64,000 nucleotides of DNA from Elusimicrobiota bacterium (GTDB lineage Bacteria > Elusimicrobiota > Elusimicrobia > UBA1565): positions 54,460-118,459 of the forward strand of contig DMEZ01000072.1 of the NCBI GenBank assembly GCA_003450735.1. Reading direction: 5' to 3'. The notes under the pieces were generated by a model, which searched no databases, was not told the origin of the DNA, and saw only the letters and a program-made list of their open reading frames with translations. Both the position numbers and the translations under genes were made by a program. Below are positions 42,981-52,128 of this stretch, piece by piece (the stretch's first letter is position 1; each line of letters opens with the position of its first letter).

Positions 42981-43000
42981 GACTATCCCCGGGGATAGTC
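42981..43000. repeat. Perfect 20-bp palindrome
   Basis: GACTATCCCCGGGGATAGTC has two ten-base arms with no spacer. It lies in the same noncoding stretch (42730-43107), in which I recognise no gene. It could be a protein-binding site or a cruciform. Confidence 0.65.
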
Positions 43001-43107
43001 CGGTCCCCGCTGTGTGTCTTCGAAGTCCGCGCGAGGCCGGATGTCCGATCCTGTTCTCGACGGGACCCGCCCTATTCCGAGTAGTTCAAGAAAGTCACGC
43101 GTGCCGG

Positions 43108-43413
43108 CTACGGCCTTTCGGCGAGCAGTCCGACCAGCGCGCGGCCGAGGCGGCCCCGCGTGTCCTCGTCCAGGAAGCGGACTTCCGCCACGAAGTAGCC
43201 GTCCCGGTCGCGCCAGGCCGTGAGCAGGTCGGCCCGCGCGAGCTCGAAGCGCTCCCCCTGCACCTCGAAGCCGAGCCTGAGCGTGTCCCCCTTGTTCAGC
43301 CTGGCCGTCGTCGCGAGCTCCCCCCCGTTGGCGGCCAGGCGCAGGAAGCGCCCCCAGGCCTCCGGGCGGCCGTCGCTGTCGGGGAACTGCAGGGAGACGG
43401 GAAGGTGCCTCAC
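43108..43413 (-). CDS. PilZ-like small domain protein
   Basis: 101 residues from GTG at 43413, overlapping the preceding stop (GTGA). VSLQFPDSDGRPEAWGRFLRL, GGELATTARLNKGDTLRLGFEVQGE and YFVAEVRFLDEDTRGRLGRALVGL follow the strand order of a PilZ barrel. The c-di-GMP signature RxxxR / (D/N)xSxxG is missing or degenerate (VRHLPVSLQF, LRLAANGG), so nucleotide binding is doubtful. Confidence 0.6.
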   Translation of the reverse strand: MRHLPVSLQFPDSDGRPEAWGRFLRLAANGGELATTARLNKGDTLRLGFEVQGERFELARADLLTAWRDRDGYFVAEVRFLDEDTRGRLGRALVGLLAERP

Positions 43414-44570
43414 CGGGGCTGGATCGCGACGAGGTGCTCGAAGAGGCGCGCGGGCTCCGAACCCTTGGGCGCCTGCTCGGCCACGGACCAGAAGCGCTGG
43501 CCGTCGAAGGCGAGGCCCATGGGCTTCCAGCCGCCCTTCTTGTACTCCGGCAGGGCGATGCGGCGCAGGACCTTCTCCGGGTTCGCGATGTCGTGCTCCA
43601 CGAGCTCGCGGCTGGCCGCGTCCAGCGACCACAGGGAGCGCCCATCGTAGGCCAGGGCGGCGGGTTTGAGGCCCGGCACCTTGTAGCTCGAGACGATGCT
43701 CAGCCGTTCGTCGAAGATGCGCTTGTGCAGACGGCCGTCCCGGCCCTCGCAGGTCCACAGATAGAGCCCGTCGTAGGCCATGCCCACCGTCTGCGGCGCC
43801 AGGTCGTCCACCCGGGCCAGGACGCTCAGCTTGTCGTCGAGCATGTGCTTGACCAGGCCTCGGGGGCCCGAGGCCGACCAGAGCGCGTCCGCCGCGAAGG
43901 CCAGGGCGCCCGGGACCTCGGCCGGGAAGTGGACGGCGCGCGTCACGGCCATGCCGCGCGGGTCGTGCAGGTAGAGGGTCTGCGAGAACCAGTCCGACAC
44001 CCACAGCTGCCCGCCGTGGAAGGCCAGGCCGGCGGGGTGGTTGTAGGGCAGAAGCCACTCGCTCGGCCGCGTCGGCGGCGGAGGCTTGGGCGAGGTGCGC
44101 ACCGACCAGAGGGCCCCGGCCACCGCCATCACGGCCAGGACGGCCAGGAAGAGGACGAAAGGCTTGCGGCCGGAAGCCGCCGCGAGGCCCGGGCGCACCA
44201 CCTCGAACTCGGTGCCCCGGGAACGGGCGGCCTTGTCGAGCGCCGCGGCCAGGTTCTCCGGCGTCCACGGGGAGCCCACCACCTCGAAGGCGCCCAGGCG
44301 CAGGAGCTCGAGCGCCCGCGCCGCGCCGCGGGGCTGGATGGCCGCGACCACCGGGAGCAGGGGCGCCTCCCTGCGCAGGTCGGCGAGGACGGGCGAGACG
44401 TCGTCGCCGCTCTCGACGAGAAGGGCCAGGTGGGGCCGCTGGCCTTTCACGATCTCGAGCAGGCCCGCCAGGTCCCCCGCCCAGAGCACCGAGTGGCCGC
44501 GCTCCTCGGCGGCGAGCTTGAGCTCGTCCCGGCTCCTCTCGTCCCTGGAGTAGAGCGCGAGGATGGCCAC
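43410..44570 (-). CDS. Membrane protein: degenerate receiver, one helix, beta-propeller
   Basis: 386 residues. Residues about 1-120 look like a receiver fold (ILALYSRDERSRDELKLAAEERG ... GSPWTPENLAAALDKA), but the phosphorylation site reads LALLVESGDDV, without the usual Asp at the strand end. A membrane helix follows (PFVLFLAVLAVMAVAGALWSV, about 135-155). The outer part contains six or so repeats with LW(S/T) motifs (LAFHGGQLWVSDWFSQTLYL, MAYDGLYLWTCEG, LAYDGRSLWSLDA, LAFDGQRFWSV), an NHL/WD-like propeller. Signalling across the membrane is an inference. One base behind the PorV-like gene. Confidence 0.7.
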   Translation of the reverse strand: MAILALYSRDERSRDELKLAAEERGHSVLWAGDLAGLLEIVKGQRPHLALLVESGDDVSPVLADLRREAPLLPVVAAIQPRGAARALELLRLGAFEVVGSPWTPENLAAALDKAARSRGTEFEVVRPGLAAASGRKPFVLFLAVLAVMAVAGALWSVRTSPKPPPPTRPSEWLLPYNHPAGLAFHGGQLWVSDWFSQTLYLHDPRGMAVTRAVHFPAEVPGALAFAADALWSASGPRGLVKHMLDDKLSVLARVDDLAPQTVGMAYDGLYLWTCEGRDGRLHKRIFDERLSIVSSYKVPGLKPAALAYDGRSLWSLDAASRELVEHDIANPEKVLRRIALPEYKKGGWKPMGLAFDGQRFWSVAEQAPKGSEPARLFEHLVAIQPR

Positions 44571-44571
44571 G

Positions 44572-45921
44572 CTACCTGGGAGCCGGGATCGTCAGCACGG
44601 AGCCCTCGAGGGGCAGGCCGCGCTCGATCTTGTCCGGGTTGGCCTCGAAGATCCGCTCCCAGAGCGCCGCGTCGCCGTAGTGCTCCTTGGCGATGCCGCG
44701 CAGGGTCTCGCCCGCCTTGACGGCGTGCCGGCGCGGGAAGGCGGGGGCCGCCGGCGCCCTGGGCTTGGGTTCCGGCTTCGGCTTGGGCGGCTCCTCGACC
44801 TTGGGGGGCTTGGGCGCCGCGTGGGTGAGATCGTACTCCGCCTGCTCGAGCTGATGCTCGGTGTCGCGCGTGCGGTCCTGCAGCTCCTTGAGGCGCTCCT
44901 GCAGGGTGCGCACCTGGCTCTCCACGCTCGTGCGGTCGGTCTCGCCTGCGCTCACCTGCGCGTCGAGGTCATTCTTGCGCTGCTCGAGGTCGAGGATGTC
45001 GGTGCGCAGGTCCTCCGCGCGGCGGGCCGCCGTCCCGATGAAGCGGCCGAAGAAGGGCGGCGCGCCGAATTTATAGGTGCAGGAGAGCTGGGCGCCGCCG
45101 CCGGGGCGGTTGAAGCCGGCCCAAGGCACCTGCAGCGCGAAGTCGATGAAGACCGGGGAGAAGTTCGCGCCGAGCCCCAGGGCCCACTGCCCCTCCCCGT
45201 CCAGCGGGAAGCCCCGGCCCAGGCGCACCTGCAGGAGCTGCTGGAAGAAGTCGGTTTCCACGCCGGGGTAGACCATGGTCAGGCCCGGGCGGATGCGCAC
45301 GTCCAGCGCCAGGGTCGCGCGCTTCTTGAGGCGGTAGGCGCCCCCCAGGTTCAGGGAGGGGTTGCTCACGCCGAGGCTGGTGGTCATGTCCGCGACCGAG
45401 AAGCCCGCCTTGAAGTCCTTGCCGGAGTCCAGCAGCACGCCCGCGTCGAGCCCGAGCCCGAACTTGCTGCCCCCATTGTCGTGGCTGACGTTCATGAACT
45501 TGAAGTTCCCGCCGAACTTGAGCGGCTGGCGCAGATAGATCTGCGGGAAGCGCATCTGGTGGGAGAAGTGCAGGAGGAAGCTGTCCTTGTCGCCGCTCTC
45601 GTTCTGGCGCATGCCGTAGAAGGCCGCGCCCACGGTCGAGCCCGGCAGGATGGGCAAAGGGCGGGTGTAGGCCATGAACCCGGAAGAGGCCAGGCCCACC
45701 GGCGAGATGAGGCGCCCCAGGCCCGTCTGCGCCTGCGTGAAGTCGCTGCCGGCCAGGCCGGCCGGGTTGAAGAAAAGGGCCTCGGGCCCCTCCGCGACGG
45801 CGGTATAGGCCATGCCCATGCCCATGGCGCGGGCCCCGGGGGTGAAATCGTTGAAATTGGCGGCCCCAGCCGGGACGGCCGGGAAAAGGAGGACGAGCGA
45901 CGCAAAAGCGGCTCTCAGCAC
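44572..45921 (-). CDS. PorV-like outer-membrane barrel fused to coiled coil and LysM
   Basis: 449 residues from GTG at 45921. Signal peptide ending near PAGAANF, then GARAMGMGMAYTAVAEGPEALFFNPAGLAG, the hallmark of PorV/PorQ/UPF0164 barrels (about 20-300). A coiled coil (about 305-375, RRAEDLRTDILDLEQRKNDLD), a Lys/Pro linker, and a LysM-like end HAVKAGETLRGIAKEHYGDAALWERIFEANPDKI follow. LysM binds peptidoglycan, so the protein may join outer membrane and wall. TATAAT (complement of 45929-45934) ends seven bases before the GTG: leaderless. First gene of a three-gene string. Confidence 0.82.
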   Translation of the reverse strand: MLRAAFASLVLLFPAVPAGAANFNDFTPGARAMGMGMAYTAVAEGPEALFFNPAGLAGSDFTQAQTGLGRLISPVGLASSGFMAYTRPLPILPGSTVGAAFYGMRQNESGDKDSFLLHFSHQMRFPQIYLRQPLKFGGNFKFMNVSHDNGGSKFGLGLDAGVLLDSGKDFKAGFSVADMTTSLGVSNPSLNLGGAYRLKKRATLALDVRIRPGLTMVYPGVETDFFQQLLQVRLGRGFPLDGEGQWALGLGANFSPVFIDFALQVPWAGFNRPGGGAQLSCTYKFGAPPFFGRFIGTAARRAEDLRTDILDLEQRKNDLDAQVSAGETDRTSVESQVRTLQERLKELQDRTRDTEHQLEQAEYDLTHAAPKPPKVEEPPKPKPEPKPRAPAAPAFPRRHAVKAGETLRGIAKEHYGDAALWERIFEANPDKIERGLPLEGSVLTIPAPR

Positions 45922-45970
45922 GTCGGGGATTATACTACATCCCTATTACGGGGCTGTTTCGTCGCGCCTC

Positions 45971-45987
45971 GAGGGGCGCGTCGCCCC
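45971..45987. other. Hairpin between the protease gene end and the barrel gene promoter
   Basis: AGGGGCG-CGT-CGCCCCT, a seven-pair stem. An alternative stem with the upstream GCGCCTCGA is possible. It lies 45 bases after the stop of the protease gene (minus strand) and could protect or end that transcript; no T-run. Confidence 0.45.
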
Positions 45988-46031
45988 TGGCGGGCAGCCG
46001 TTCTCCTCTCCCGCCGGGGGCCGGCCGGCTC

Positions 46032-48554
46032 TCAGCGCCTGTTCTTGCGCTTGCGCTCGAGCGTCGCCCTCATGTCGTCCTCGAGGTCCGTGAGCTCCTG
46101 GGACAAGGTCTTGATCATCTCCTCCGCCTTGAAGGGCCGCTTCGGCGTCAGGATGGCGGCTTCGGCCTTTTCCTCCGCGGCCGCCTCGTCTTCCGGTTCC
46201 GGAAGGGCGGCCGCCGCGGGCTTGACCGGGCGCGCCGCCGGGAGCTCTTCGGCCTGCTCCACGACGGCGAACTCGGCGGGCCCGCCCACCGAGTCCATCC
46301 AGCGCTTGGCCACGGCGGATTTGACCGAGAAGTTGACGCTCGTGATGGCCAGGCCGTCGGCGGCCTTGCGGGCGATGGAGGTGTTCACGCCGATGAGGGC
46401 GCCCCGGCGGTCGATGAGCGGCCCGCCGGAGTTCCCCCGGTTGATGCTCGCGTCGGTCTGGAAGGCGTCCTTGCCCTTCACGCCGCCCAAGTCGGCGACG
46501 ACGGTGCTCACGACGCCCTGGGTCAGCGTCCAGAGGCCGCCCTGCTCGGGGTGGCCGATGGCGACCACCGCCTCGCCGGGCTCGACCGAATCGGAGTCCC
46601 CGAGCGGCAGCGTCCGCAGGTCCTCCGGCGCGTCCTCGAGCTCCGCGACGGCGAGGTCGAGGGCGCGGTCCCACTTCGCGACCCGCGCGAGGCGAGGCTC
46701 CCCGACGTCCTTCCTGGGGTCTCCCGTGAGCTTGGCGGGTTTGAGATAGACGCGGATCTCCTCCCAGGGCTTGCCCGTGGAGGCGCTGATGACCACGTGC
46801 GCGTTGGTCAGGATGCGGCCCTTCTCGTCGAGGATGCTCCCCGTGCCGATCTCGCCCTTCCCGTCCGGGCTCGAGCAGACGATGAGGACCACGGCCGGGG
46901 CCGCCGCCTTGTAGACCTGCTGCGGGGTCATCTCCGCCTTGGCCGGCACGGTCCGAGCGGGGGCCGGCCCGGCGTCCTTCGCCTCGTCCGCGGGGGCCTC
47001 GCCCTCCGTCCCTTCGACGGACGCGGCGAGCTTCTCGTAGGCCGAGCCCAGCTTGCCGTGGAGCTCGGCGCTCGCCTGCGTGGGAAGCTGCGCCTCCATC
47101 TCGTCGCGCGACTGATAGAGACTCACGGTCGTGGGCTTGATGACGCTCCCCGTCCCGACGAACAGCTTTTCATCTTCCGGATCCAGCCGCGCCACCTCGC
47201 ACACAGCCCCCTTGAGACGGCCCTGCGCCACGACGCAGGACGCGACGCCCCGCCGCGGGTCGACCTTGAAGCAGCGGGTGAGGGCGGGGTGGTATGCGGA
47301 CAGACAGTCGTCGCGCTCGACGGCGGGGATGCTCCGCATACCGGTTCCAGGACCCGTGCTGGGGATCGGCCTCTTATCGCACACGAGCTCCGGCTTCTTC
47401 TGGTATTTGACGCAGTGGCAATCCAAGCCCGGCGTGGCGCACTCCTGCCGCGGCTTGAGCCAGTGGCAGGGGAGGTCGTTGGGGTCGCATGGCGAGGGGA
47501 CCGGCTTCTCGTTCGCGACCTCGGGAGCCGGCGCAGCGGCGGGCGCGGCCGGCGGCTCGCCGGCGCCGCCTCTCTTCTTGCGCTGGTTGTTGTAGATGAG
47601 GTAGGCGATGCCGCCGATGACCGCGAGGCCGAGCGTGGCCCAGCCCGCCTCCTGGAGGGTCTCGGGGTCCACGGCCAGGTCCGCCGAGGCGTCGCGGCTC
47701 ACGCGCTGGTACTCCTGCGCGTAGCGGCTCCCGCCCTGGCGGGACGCCTCCTGGTATTCCAGGGCCGCGAGGGTGAGGTAGACCGATCGGAGGGCCTCGC
47801 GGCGCGAGCGGACGCCGGCGGCGGCGGAGCCGTTCTTCTTGAGCGCCTCGTCGTAATCCTCGTCCGAGGCGGCTTCGAGCACCCCGGCCAGCTCACGCAG
47901 GCGCGCCCGCTTCTTCTCCGTCCGCGCGGCCTTGGATTCGGTCTCGGGGGCGGCGGCGGCCAGTTCTTCGTATACGGAGCCCATCTTGTAGTGGGCGTCG
48001 GCCTTCTCCTCCGGCTTGGCGTCGGGGCGGGAGAGGTTCGTCTCGATCTCGCCGATGGCCCCTTCCAGCTTCGCCGTCTTGGGGTCCTCGCCGGTCGAGC
48101 GGCCGACGGCGATCATGCCGCCGTAGAGCGCGAACTTCAGGGACGCCATGCCGAGCCACTTGAGCGCGTCGAGCCCCCAGCCGGTCTCCTGCAGGGTGTT
48201 GGGGTCGATCCCGACGGCCTGGGCGTCCTCCTGGAGCACGCGCTCGAGGGCCTGGTCGGCCTGAGGCTGCGAGGCTTGGCGGTACTCGAGCGCGGCGAGG
48301 GTGGTGTAGGAGGCTTTGATGGCCGCTCCCCGGGATGCCAGCGCGGGGGAGGCCGCGGCCTCTTTCGGGAGCTCCTTGAGAGCCTTGTCGTAGTCGTCGT
48401 CCGAGAAGGACTTGAGCAGCAAGACGAGCTGCTTCATCCGGGCGGCCTGCTCCTCGGGGGTGCGGCCCGACGCGTCCGGAGCCGAGCGGGCCGGCACCGG
48501 CAGGAGCGGGAACAGCAGGCCGAAGACGAGCAGGACCGAGATCGTTTTCTTCAT
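46032..48554 (-). CDS. Trypsin-like (HtrA-type) secreted protease with repeated helical modules
   Basis: 840 residues from the ATG at 48554 with GGAGAG upstream. Signal peptide to about residue 24. The first helical module begins KQLVLLLKSFSDDDYDKAL and includes TLAALEY and LQETGWGLDALKWLG; a second begins LRELAGVLEAASDEDYDEAL and ends DPETLQEAGWATLGLAVIGGIAYLIY, a short possible membrane segment (about 318-334). A Cys-rich stretch precedes the protease: His in ILTNAHVV (about 583), Asp in ALDLAVAEL (about 634), Ser in INRGNSGGPLID (about 707). No PDZ domain is seen. The C-terminus LTDLEDDMRATLERKRKN is shared with the divergent gene. Confidence 0.85.
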   Translation of the reverse strand: MKKTISVLLVFGLLFPLLPVPARSAPDASGRTPEEQAARMKQLVLLLKSFSDDDYDKALKELPKEAAASPALASRGAAIKASYTTLAALEYRQASQPQADQALERVLQEDAQAVGIDPNTLQETGWGLDALKWLGMASLKFALYGGMIAVGRSTGEDPKTAKLEGAIGEIETNLSRPDAKPEEKADAHYKMGSVYEELAAAAPETESKAARTEKKRARLRELAGVLEAASDEDYDEALKKNGSAAAGVRSRREALRSVYLTLAALEYQEASRQGGSRYAQEYQRVSRDASADLAVDPETLQEAGWATLGLAVIGGIAYLIYNNQRKKRGGAGEPPAAPAAAPAPEVANEKPVPSPCDPNDLPCHWLKPRQECATPGLDCHCVKYQKKPELVCDKRPIPSTGPGTGMRSIPAVERDDCLSAYHPALTRCFKVDPRRGVASCVVAQGRLKGAVCEVARLDPEDEKLFVGTGSVIKPTTVSLYQSRDEMEAQLPTQASAELHGKLGSAYEKLAASVEGTEGEAPADEAKDAGPAPARTVPAKAEMTPQQVYKAAAPAVVLIVCSSPDGKGEIGTGSILDEKGRILTNAHVVISASTGKPWEEIRVYLKPAKLTGDPRKDVGEPRLARVAKWDRALDLAVAELEDAPEDLRTLPLGDSDSVEPGEAVVAIGHPEQGGLWTLTQGVVSTVVADLGGVKGKDAFQTDASINRGNSGGPLIDRRGALIGVNTSIARKAADGLAITSVNFSVKSAVAKRWMDSVGGPAEFAVVEQAEELPAARPVKPAAAALPEPEDEAAAEEKAEAAILTPKRPFKAEEMIKTLSQELTDLEDDMRATLERKRKNRR

Positions 48555-48654
48555 GAAGTGGGCTCTCCAGTGCGTCCGCCGAGTATATCCTCTTTCCCCG
48601 TCCCGCCACAAGCCGACGAGGCCGTGACTTGAATCACCCCGCTCTGCCGAGAGC

Positions 48655-48681
48655 TTGAAAAAGCATGAATAATGCTAATAT
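48655..48681 (+). promoter_or_regulatory. Promoter of the Kelch/Cys-repeat gene
   Basis: TTGAAA (48655-48660), a 15-base spacer and TAATAT (48676-48681) preceded by TGC, an extended -10. GGAGG (48701-48705) lies seven bases before the ATG, so this gene has a conventional leader. On the other strand TATACT near 48588 serves the protease gene. Confidence 0.6.
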
Positions 48682-48712
48682 CGGAAACGGTGGATTTCCC
48701 GGAGGCCCTACG

Positions 48713-51700
48713 ATGACCCGACTCGTCCAGCGATGCCTGTGCGTCGCGCTCGCCGCCCTGCTGCTCCTGCCCGCGCCCGGCATCGTCAGGGCCACCCAGG
48801 ACGATGGCGCATCGGCCGGCTCCACGAGCCAGGAGAAGAAGTCGAAGCTCAAGCAGCTGGTTTTGCTGCTCCTCTCCTGGACGAACGAGGAGTACGCCAA
48901 CGCCATCAGCCAGGCGCAGGACCAGAACGCCCCCTACCTCGCCTCCCGAGGGGCGGCGCTCCAGAACGCCTACTCGAGCTTGGCCGCGCTGGAATACAAG
49001 GACGCCGCGGCCGGCGCGCCGGAGAAGGACGACTACTCGAAGGCCTACGAGCAGGCCTCGAGGGCCCCGAATCTCGCCGTGAGCCCCGAGACCCTGCAGG
49101 AGACCGGGCTGGCCCTCGACGCGGTCAAGTGGCTCGGCAACGCGGCGCTCAACTACTGGCTCACCGGCGGCCCGACCCTGGTCGGGCGCGGCATGAACAC
49201 GGATCCCGAGACGACCAAGCTGAACCGGACCATCGACGAACTCGAGCAGCAGCTGGCCGGCTCCGAGCTGGACCACGCCCAGCGCGCGGATGCGCACCAC
49301 AGGCTGGGCCTCGCCTACGAAAAGCTGGCCAAGGCCGCGGCGAAGCCCGAATCCGCCGACGCCCTCGCCGCGAAGAAGAAGGCTCGCGTCAAGGAGCTGG
49401 CCTCCCTCCTGCAGGGCGTCTCCGAAGACGAGTACCAGGAAGCGCTCAACGAGCTGCCATCCAAGCCCTCCGGCCGCCCCGAGCTCGCCTCGCGCGGGAC
49501 CCTGCTCAAGTCGGCTTACAGCACCCTCGCCGCCATGGAGTACCACGACGCCGCCAAGAAGGCTCCCGAGGGCGGGAACGGCGCCTATAAGAGCGACTAC
49601 ACGCGCGTGAGCCGGGACGCCTCGAGCCTCGGCGTCGACCCGGAGACTTTGCAGGAGACGGGCTGGGGCACCAAGCTCCTCGGCCTGGCCGCGCTGGGCG
49701 GCATCGGCTACCTCGTCTACGAGAACCAGCGCAAGGACAAGAAGCTCAACGAGCAGCGCGACGCCCCGCCTCCGCCGGCGGGTTGTCCCGCGGGATCCAT
49801 CCTCAAGGACGGCCGCTGCGAGTCCACGGAGGTCTCGTGCCCCAAGGGGACCCGGCAGACGGAGGGCGCCTGCATCGCCGACATCGTCTGCCCCGCGAAG
49901 ACCCGCCTGACGTCGGAAGGGATCTGCCTCGCGGATATCGCCTGCCCCGCGGGCACGCGCATGACCGAGGACGGCCTCTGCATGGCGAGCCTCGTTTGCC
50001 CGCAGGGCACGAACCTCGAGAACGGGGCCTGCGTGGCCGTCCTGGAGTGTCCGGCGCCGGGGCGCCTGCAGGAAGGCCGCTGCCTCATCGAGCCCGCCTG
50101 CCCGGAGGGCGCGGTCGTCAAGGCCGGCCAATGCGTCCTCGAGCCCGGCTGTCCCCAAGGTTCGGCCATGAAGGACGGGTACTGCGTGATCGAGAAGACG
50201 GAGACCTCCTGCCCAGCGGGTTCGACCTTGAAGGAAGGGCTCTGCATCGTCGAGAAGACGGAGATCTCCTGCCCCGCCGGCACCGAAAAGAAAGGGGATT
50301 CCTGCGTCGGGCCCATGACCTGCTCCGCGGGCACCTCGTTATCGGAAGGGCGCTGCCTCGGCGACATCAACTGTCCCGCCGGCACGAGCCTGAAGGACGG
50401 CCGCTGTCTCGCCGGCATCTCCTGCCCCGCCAATACGACCTTGACGGGCGGCCTGTGTTCGGCCGACGTCTCGTGCCCCGAGGGCACCGAGAAGAAGGAT
50501 GGGCGCTGCTTCGCATCGGTGCAATGCCCGGAGGGAACCTCCCGGCAGGGCCAGCGCTGCCTCCCCGCGGGCTGGAAGTCGGGAAGCTGGATGAAGGGCA
50601 ATCCCATGAAGGACCCGCGCTACGACTACACCCTCACCGAGCTCACCGACGGGAAGGTGCTGGCCGTGGGAGGCTGGCACCGGGGCGTCCACGCCACGGC
50701 CGAGCTCTTCGACCCCTCCAGCAACCAGTGGTCGCATACGGGGAACCTGGCCGTCACGAGGTACATGCACTCGGCCGTGCGGCTGGCCGACGGCCGGGTC
50801 CTCGTCTTGGGCGGGAGCTACGGGGTCTCCGGCTACGCCAAGACGACGGAGGTCTACACCCCGGCCTCGGGCCGCTGGGGCAGCGCAACGCCGATGCCCT
50901 ACGGGCGGGGCGCCCACGTCTCCGTCCTGCTCGGGAATGGGAAGGTCCTGGTCGCGGGCGGCGGCTCGGATGCGCCGGTCTCGAAGAGCGGAAGCATCGC
51001 GGAGTCTTCGGCCCTTCTCCTGGACCCCAAGACCGGGCTCTGGTCCGGCGCGGGGGCCATGAGCGTCGGGAGGATGCTCTTCACCGCGACGGTCCTCCAG
51101 GACGGCTGCGTCCTGGTGACGGGCGGCTGGCAGAAATGGGGCGCGACCTCGGCCCTGGCTTCGGCCGAGGTCTATGACCCGAAATACAACAGATGGTCGC
51201 CGGCCGGGACCCTGTCGTACGGGAGGATGGGGCATCAGGCGACCCTCCTGTCGGACGGCCGGGTGCTGGTGGTCGGAGGGATGGACAAGGACAGCCTCTC
51301 CACCGCGGAGATCTACGACCACAGGACGAACAGCTGGGCCCGCACGGGGTCCATGGCCGCGGCGCGAGCGGGGCATTTCGTCCTGCTGCCCCTGCTGAAC
51401 CCCAACCAGGTCCTGGTCGCGGGAGGCGGCGGCACCCCGGAAGCGGAGATCTTCAACGTCAGGGCCGGGAAATGGGTCAAAGCAGGAGCCCTCTCCCTCG
51501 CGCGCAACAACTGCATGGGAGTGCGCCTGAACGACGGGAGAGTCCTGGTCGCCGGCGGCTCGGTGGGCGGGGGCGTCGGGTTGGTGGACACGGACGTCTA
51601 CATCCCCGGCACGATGCCCCAGAGGAAGCGCATCAGGATGCAGCCCACCGCCGTATCGAGGAGCGTCGGCCCGCTGACGCCGGTGGCGCGGGACGTCGGC

Positions 51701-52108
51701 ACGACGTCGAAGGTCACCCGCCTCTACGAATCGCTGGACGGCATGGAGCAGCAGTTGGTCAGCGCGGACGTGAGCCCGGAGGAGAACGCGGACATCCACC
51801 ACAGGATGGGCGCGGCGTACGAAGAGCTCGCGGGCGCCGTGGAAGTCCCCGCCGCCGCGGAACCGGCGAAGCCGGAAGCGCCGCCGCGGAGCCCGGCGAA
51901 GAAGCAGGCCGCTCCGCCGCCCGAGAAGGCCCAGGCCGTCGAAGAGCCCGCCCCGGCGCCGAAGAAGGCCAGGGCGCCCGCGAAGAAGAAGGCCGCCCCG
52001 CCGCCGCAGGAGACCGTCGAGGAGGCCCCGCCCCGCGACACGCAGTCGGAGCTCAACGACCTGGAGAGTGAGATGCGCCGGAAGGTCGAGCGCCGCAGGA
52101 AAAACTGA
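48713..52108 (+). CDS. Giant secreted protein: helical modules, 15 Cys repeats, Kelch propeller
   Basis: 1131 residues. Signal peptide (to about 28); helical modules at about 40-320 that mirror those of the divergent protease (KQLVLLLLSWTNEEYANAI, SLAALEY, LQETGLALDAVKWLGN; then SEDEYQEALNELP, DPETLQETGWG); a short hydrophobic segment GLAALGGIGYLVY (about 325-337). From about 358 to 618 there are fifteen tandem repeats of about 17 residues, C-P-x-G-T-x4-6-G-x-C. A Kelch propeller of about six blades follows (about 640-960; LTDGKVLAVGGWHRG, LADGRVLVLGGSYG, LSDGRVLVVGGMD). A third helical copy and Ala/Pro/Lys-rich linker lead to LNDLESEMRRKVERRRKN. Function unknown; adhesion or scaffold is the obvious guess. 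Confidence 0.8.
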   Translation: MTRLVQRCLCVALAALLLLPAPGIVRATQDDGASAGSTSQEKKSKLKQLVLLLLSWTNEEYANAISQAQDQNAPYLASRGAALQNAYSSLAALEYKDAAAGAPEKDDYSKAYEQASRAPNLAVSPETLQETGLALDAVKWLGNAALNYWLTGGPTLVGRGMNTDPETTKLNRTIDELEQQLAGSELDHAQRADAHHRLGLAYEKLAKAAAKPESADALAAKKKARVKELASLLQGVSEDEYQEALNELPSKPSGRPELASRGTLLKSAYSTLAAMEYHDAAKKAPEGGNGAYKSDYTRVSRDASSLGVDPETLQETGWGTKLLGLAALGGIGYLVYENQRKDKKLNEQRDAPPPPAGCPAGSILKDGRCESTEVSCPKGTRQTEGACIADIVCPAKTRLTSEGICLADIACPAGTRMTEDGLCMASLVCPQGTNLENGACVAVLECPAPGRLQEGRCLIEPACPEGAVVKAGQCVLEPGCPQGSAMKDGYCVIEKTETSCPAGSTLKEGLCIVEKTEISCPAGTEKKGDSCVGPMTCSAGTSLSEGRCLGDINCPAGTSLKDGRCLAGISCPANTTLTGGLCSADVSCPEGTEKKDGRCFASVQCPEGTSRQGQRCLPAGWKSGSWMKGNPMKDPRYDYTLTELTDGKVLAVGGWHRGVHATAELFDPSSNQWSHTGNLAVTRYMHSAVRLADGRVLVLGGSYGVSGYAKTTEVYTPASGRWGSATPMPYGRGAHVSVLLGNGKVLVAGGGSDAPVSKSGSIAESSALLLDPKTGLWSGAGAMSVGRMLFTATVLQDGCVLVTGGWQKWGATSALASAEVYDPKYNRWSPAGTLSYGRMGHQATLLSDGRVLVVGGMDKDSLSTAEIYDHRTNSWARTGSMAAARAGHFVLLPLLNPNQVLVAGGGGTPEAEIFNVRAGKWVKAGALSLARNNCMGVRLNDGRVLVAGGSVGGGVGLVDTDVYIPGTMPQRKRIRMQPTAVSRSVGPLTPVARDVGTTSKVTRLYESLDGMEQQLVSADVSPEENADIHHRMGAAYEELAGAVEVPAAAEPAKPEAPPRSPAKKQAAPPPEKAQAVEEPAPAPKKARAPAKKKAAPPPQETVEEAPPRDTQSELNDLESEMRRKVERRRKN

Positions 52109-52128
52109 GAGAGGCGCGACAGGGCACG

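Noticed and set aside
42046..43650. Long plus-strand frame across the toxin-antitoxin region and the PilZ-like gene
   Set aside because: It runs antisense over two recognised genes and through the palindromic spacer, with no recognisable domain.
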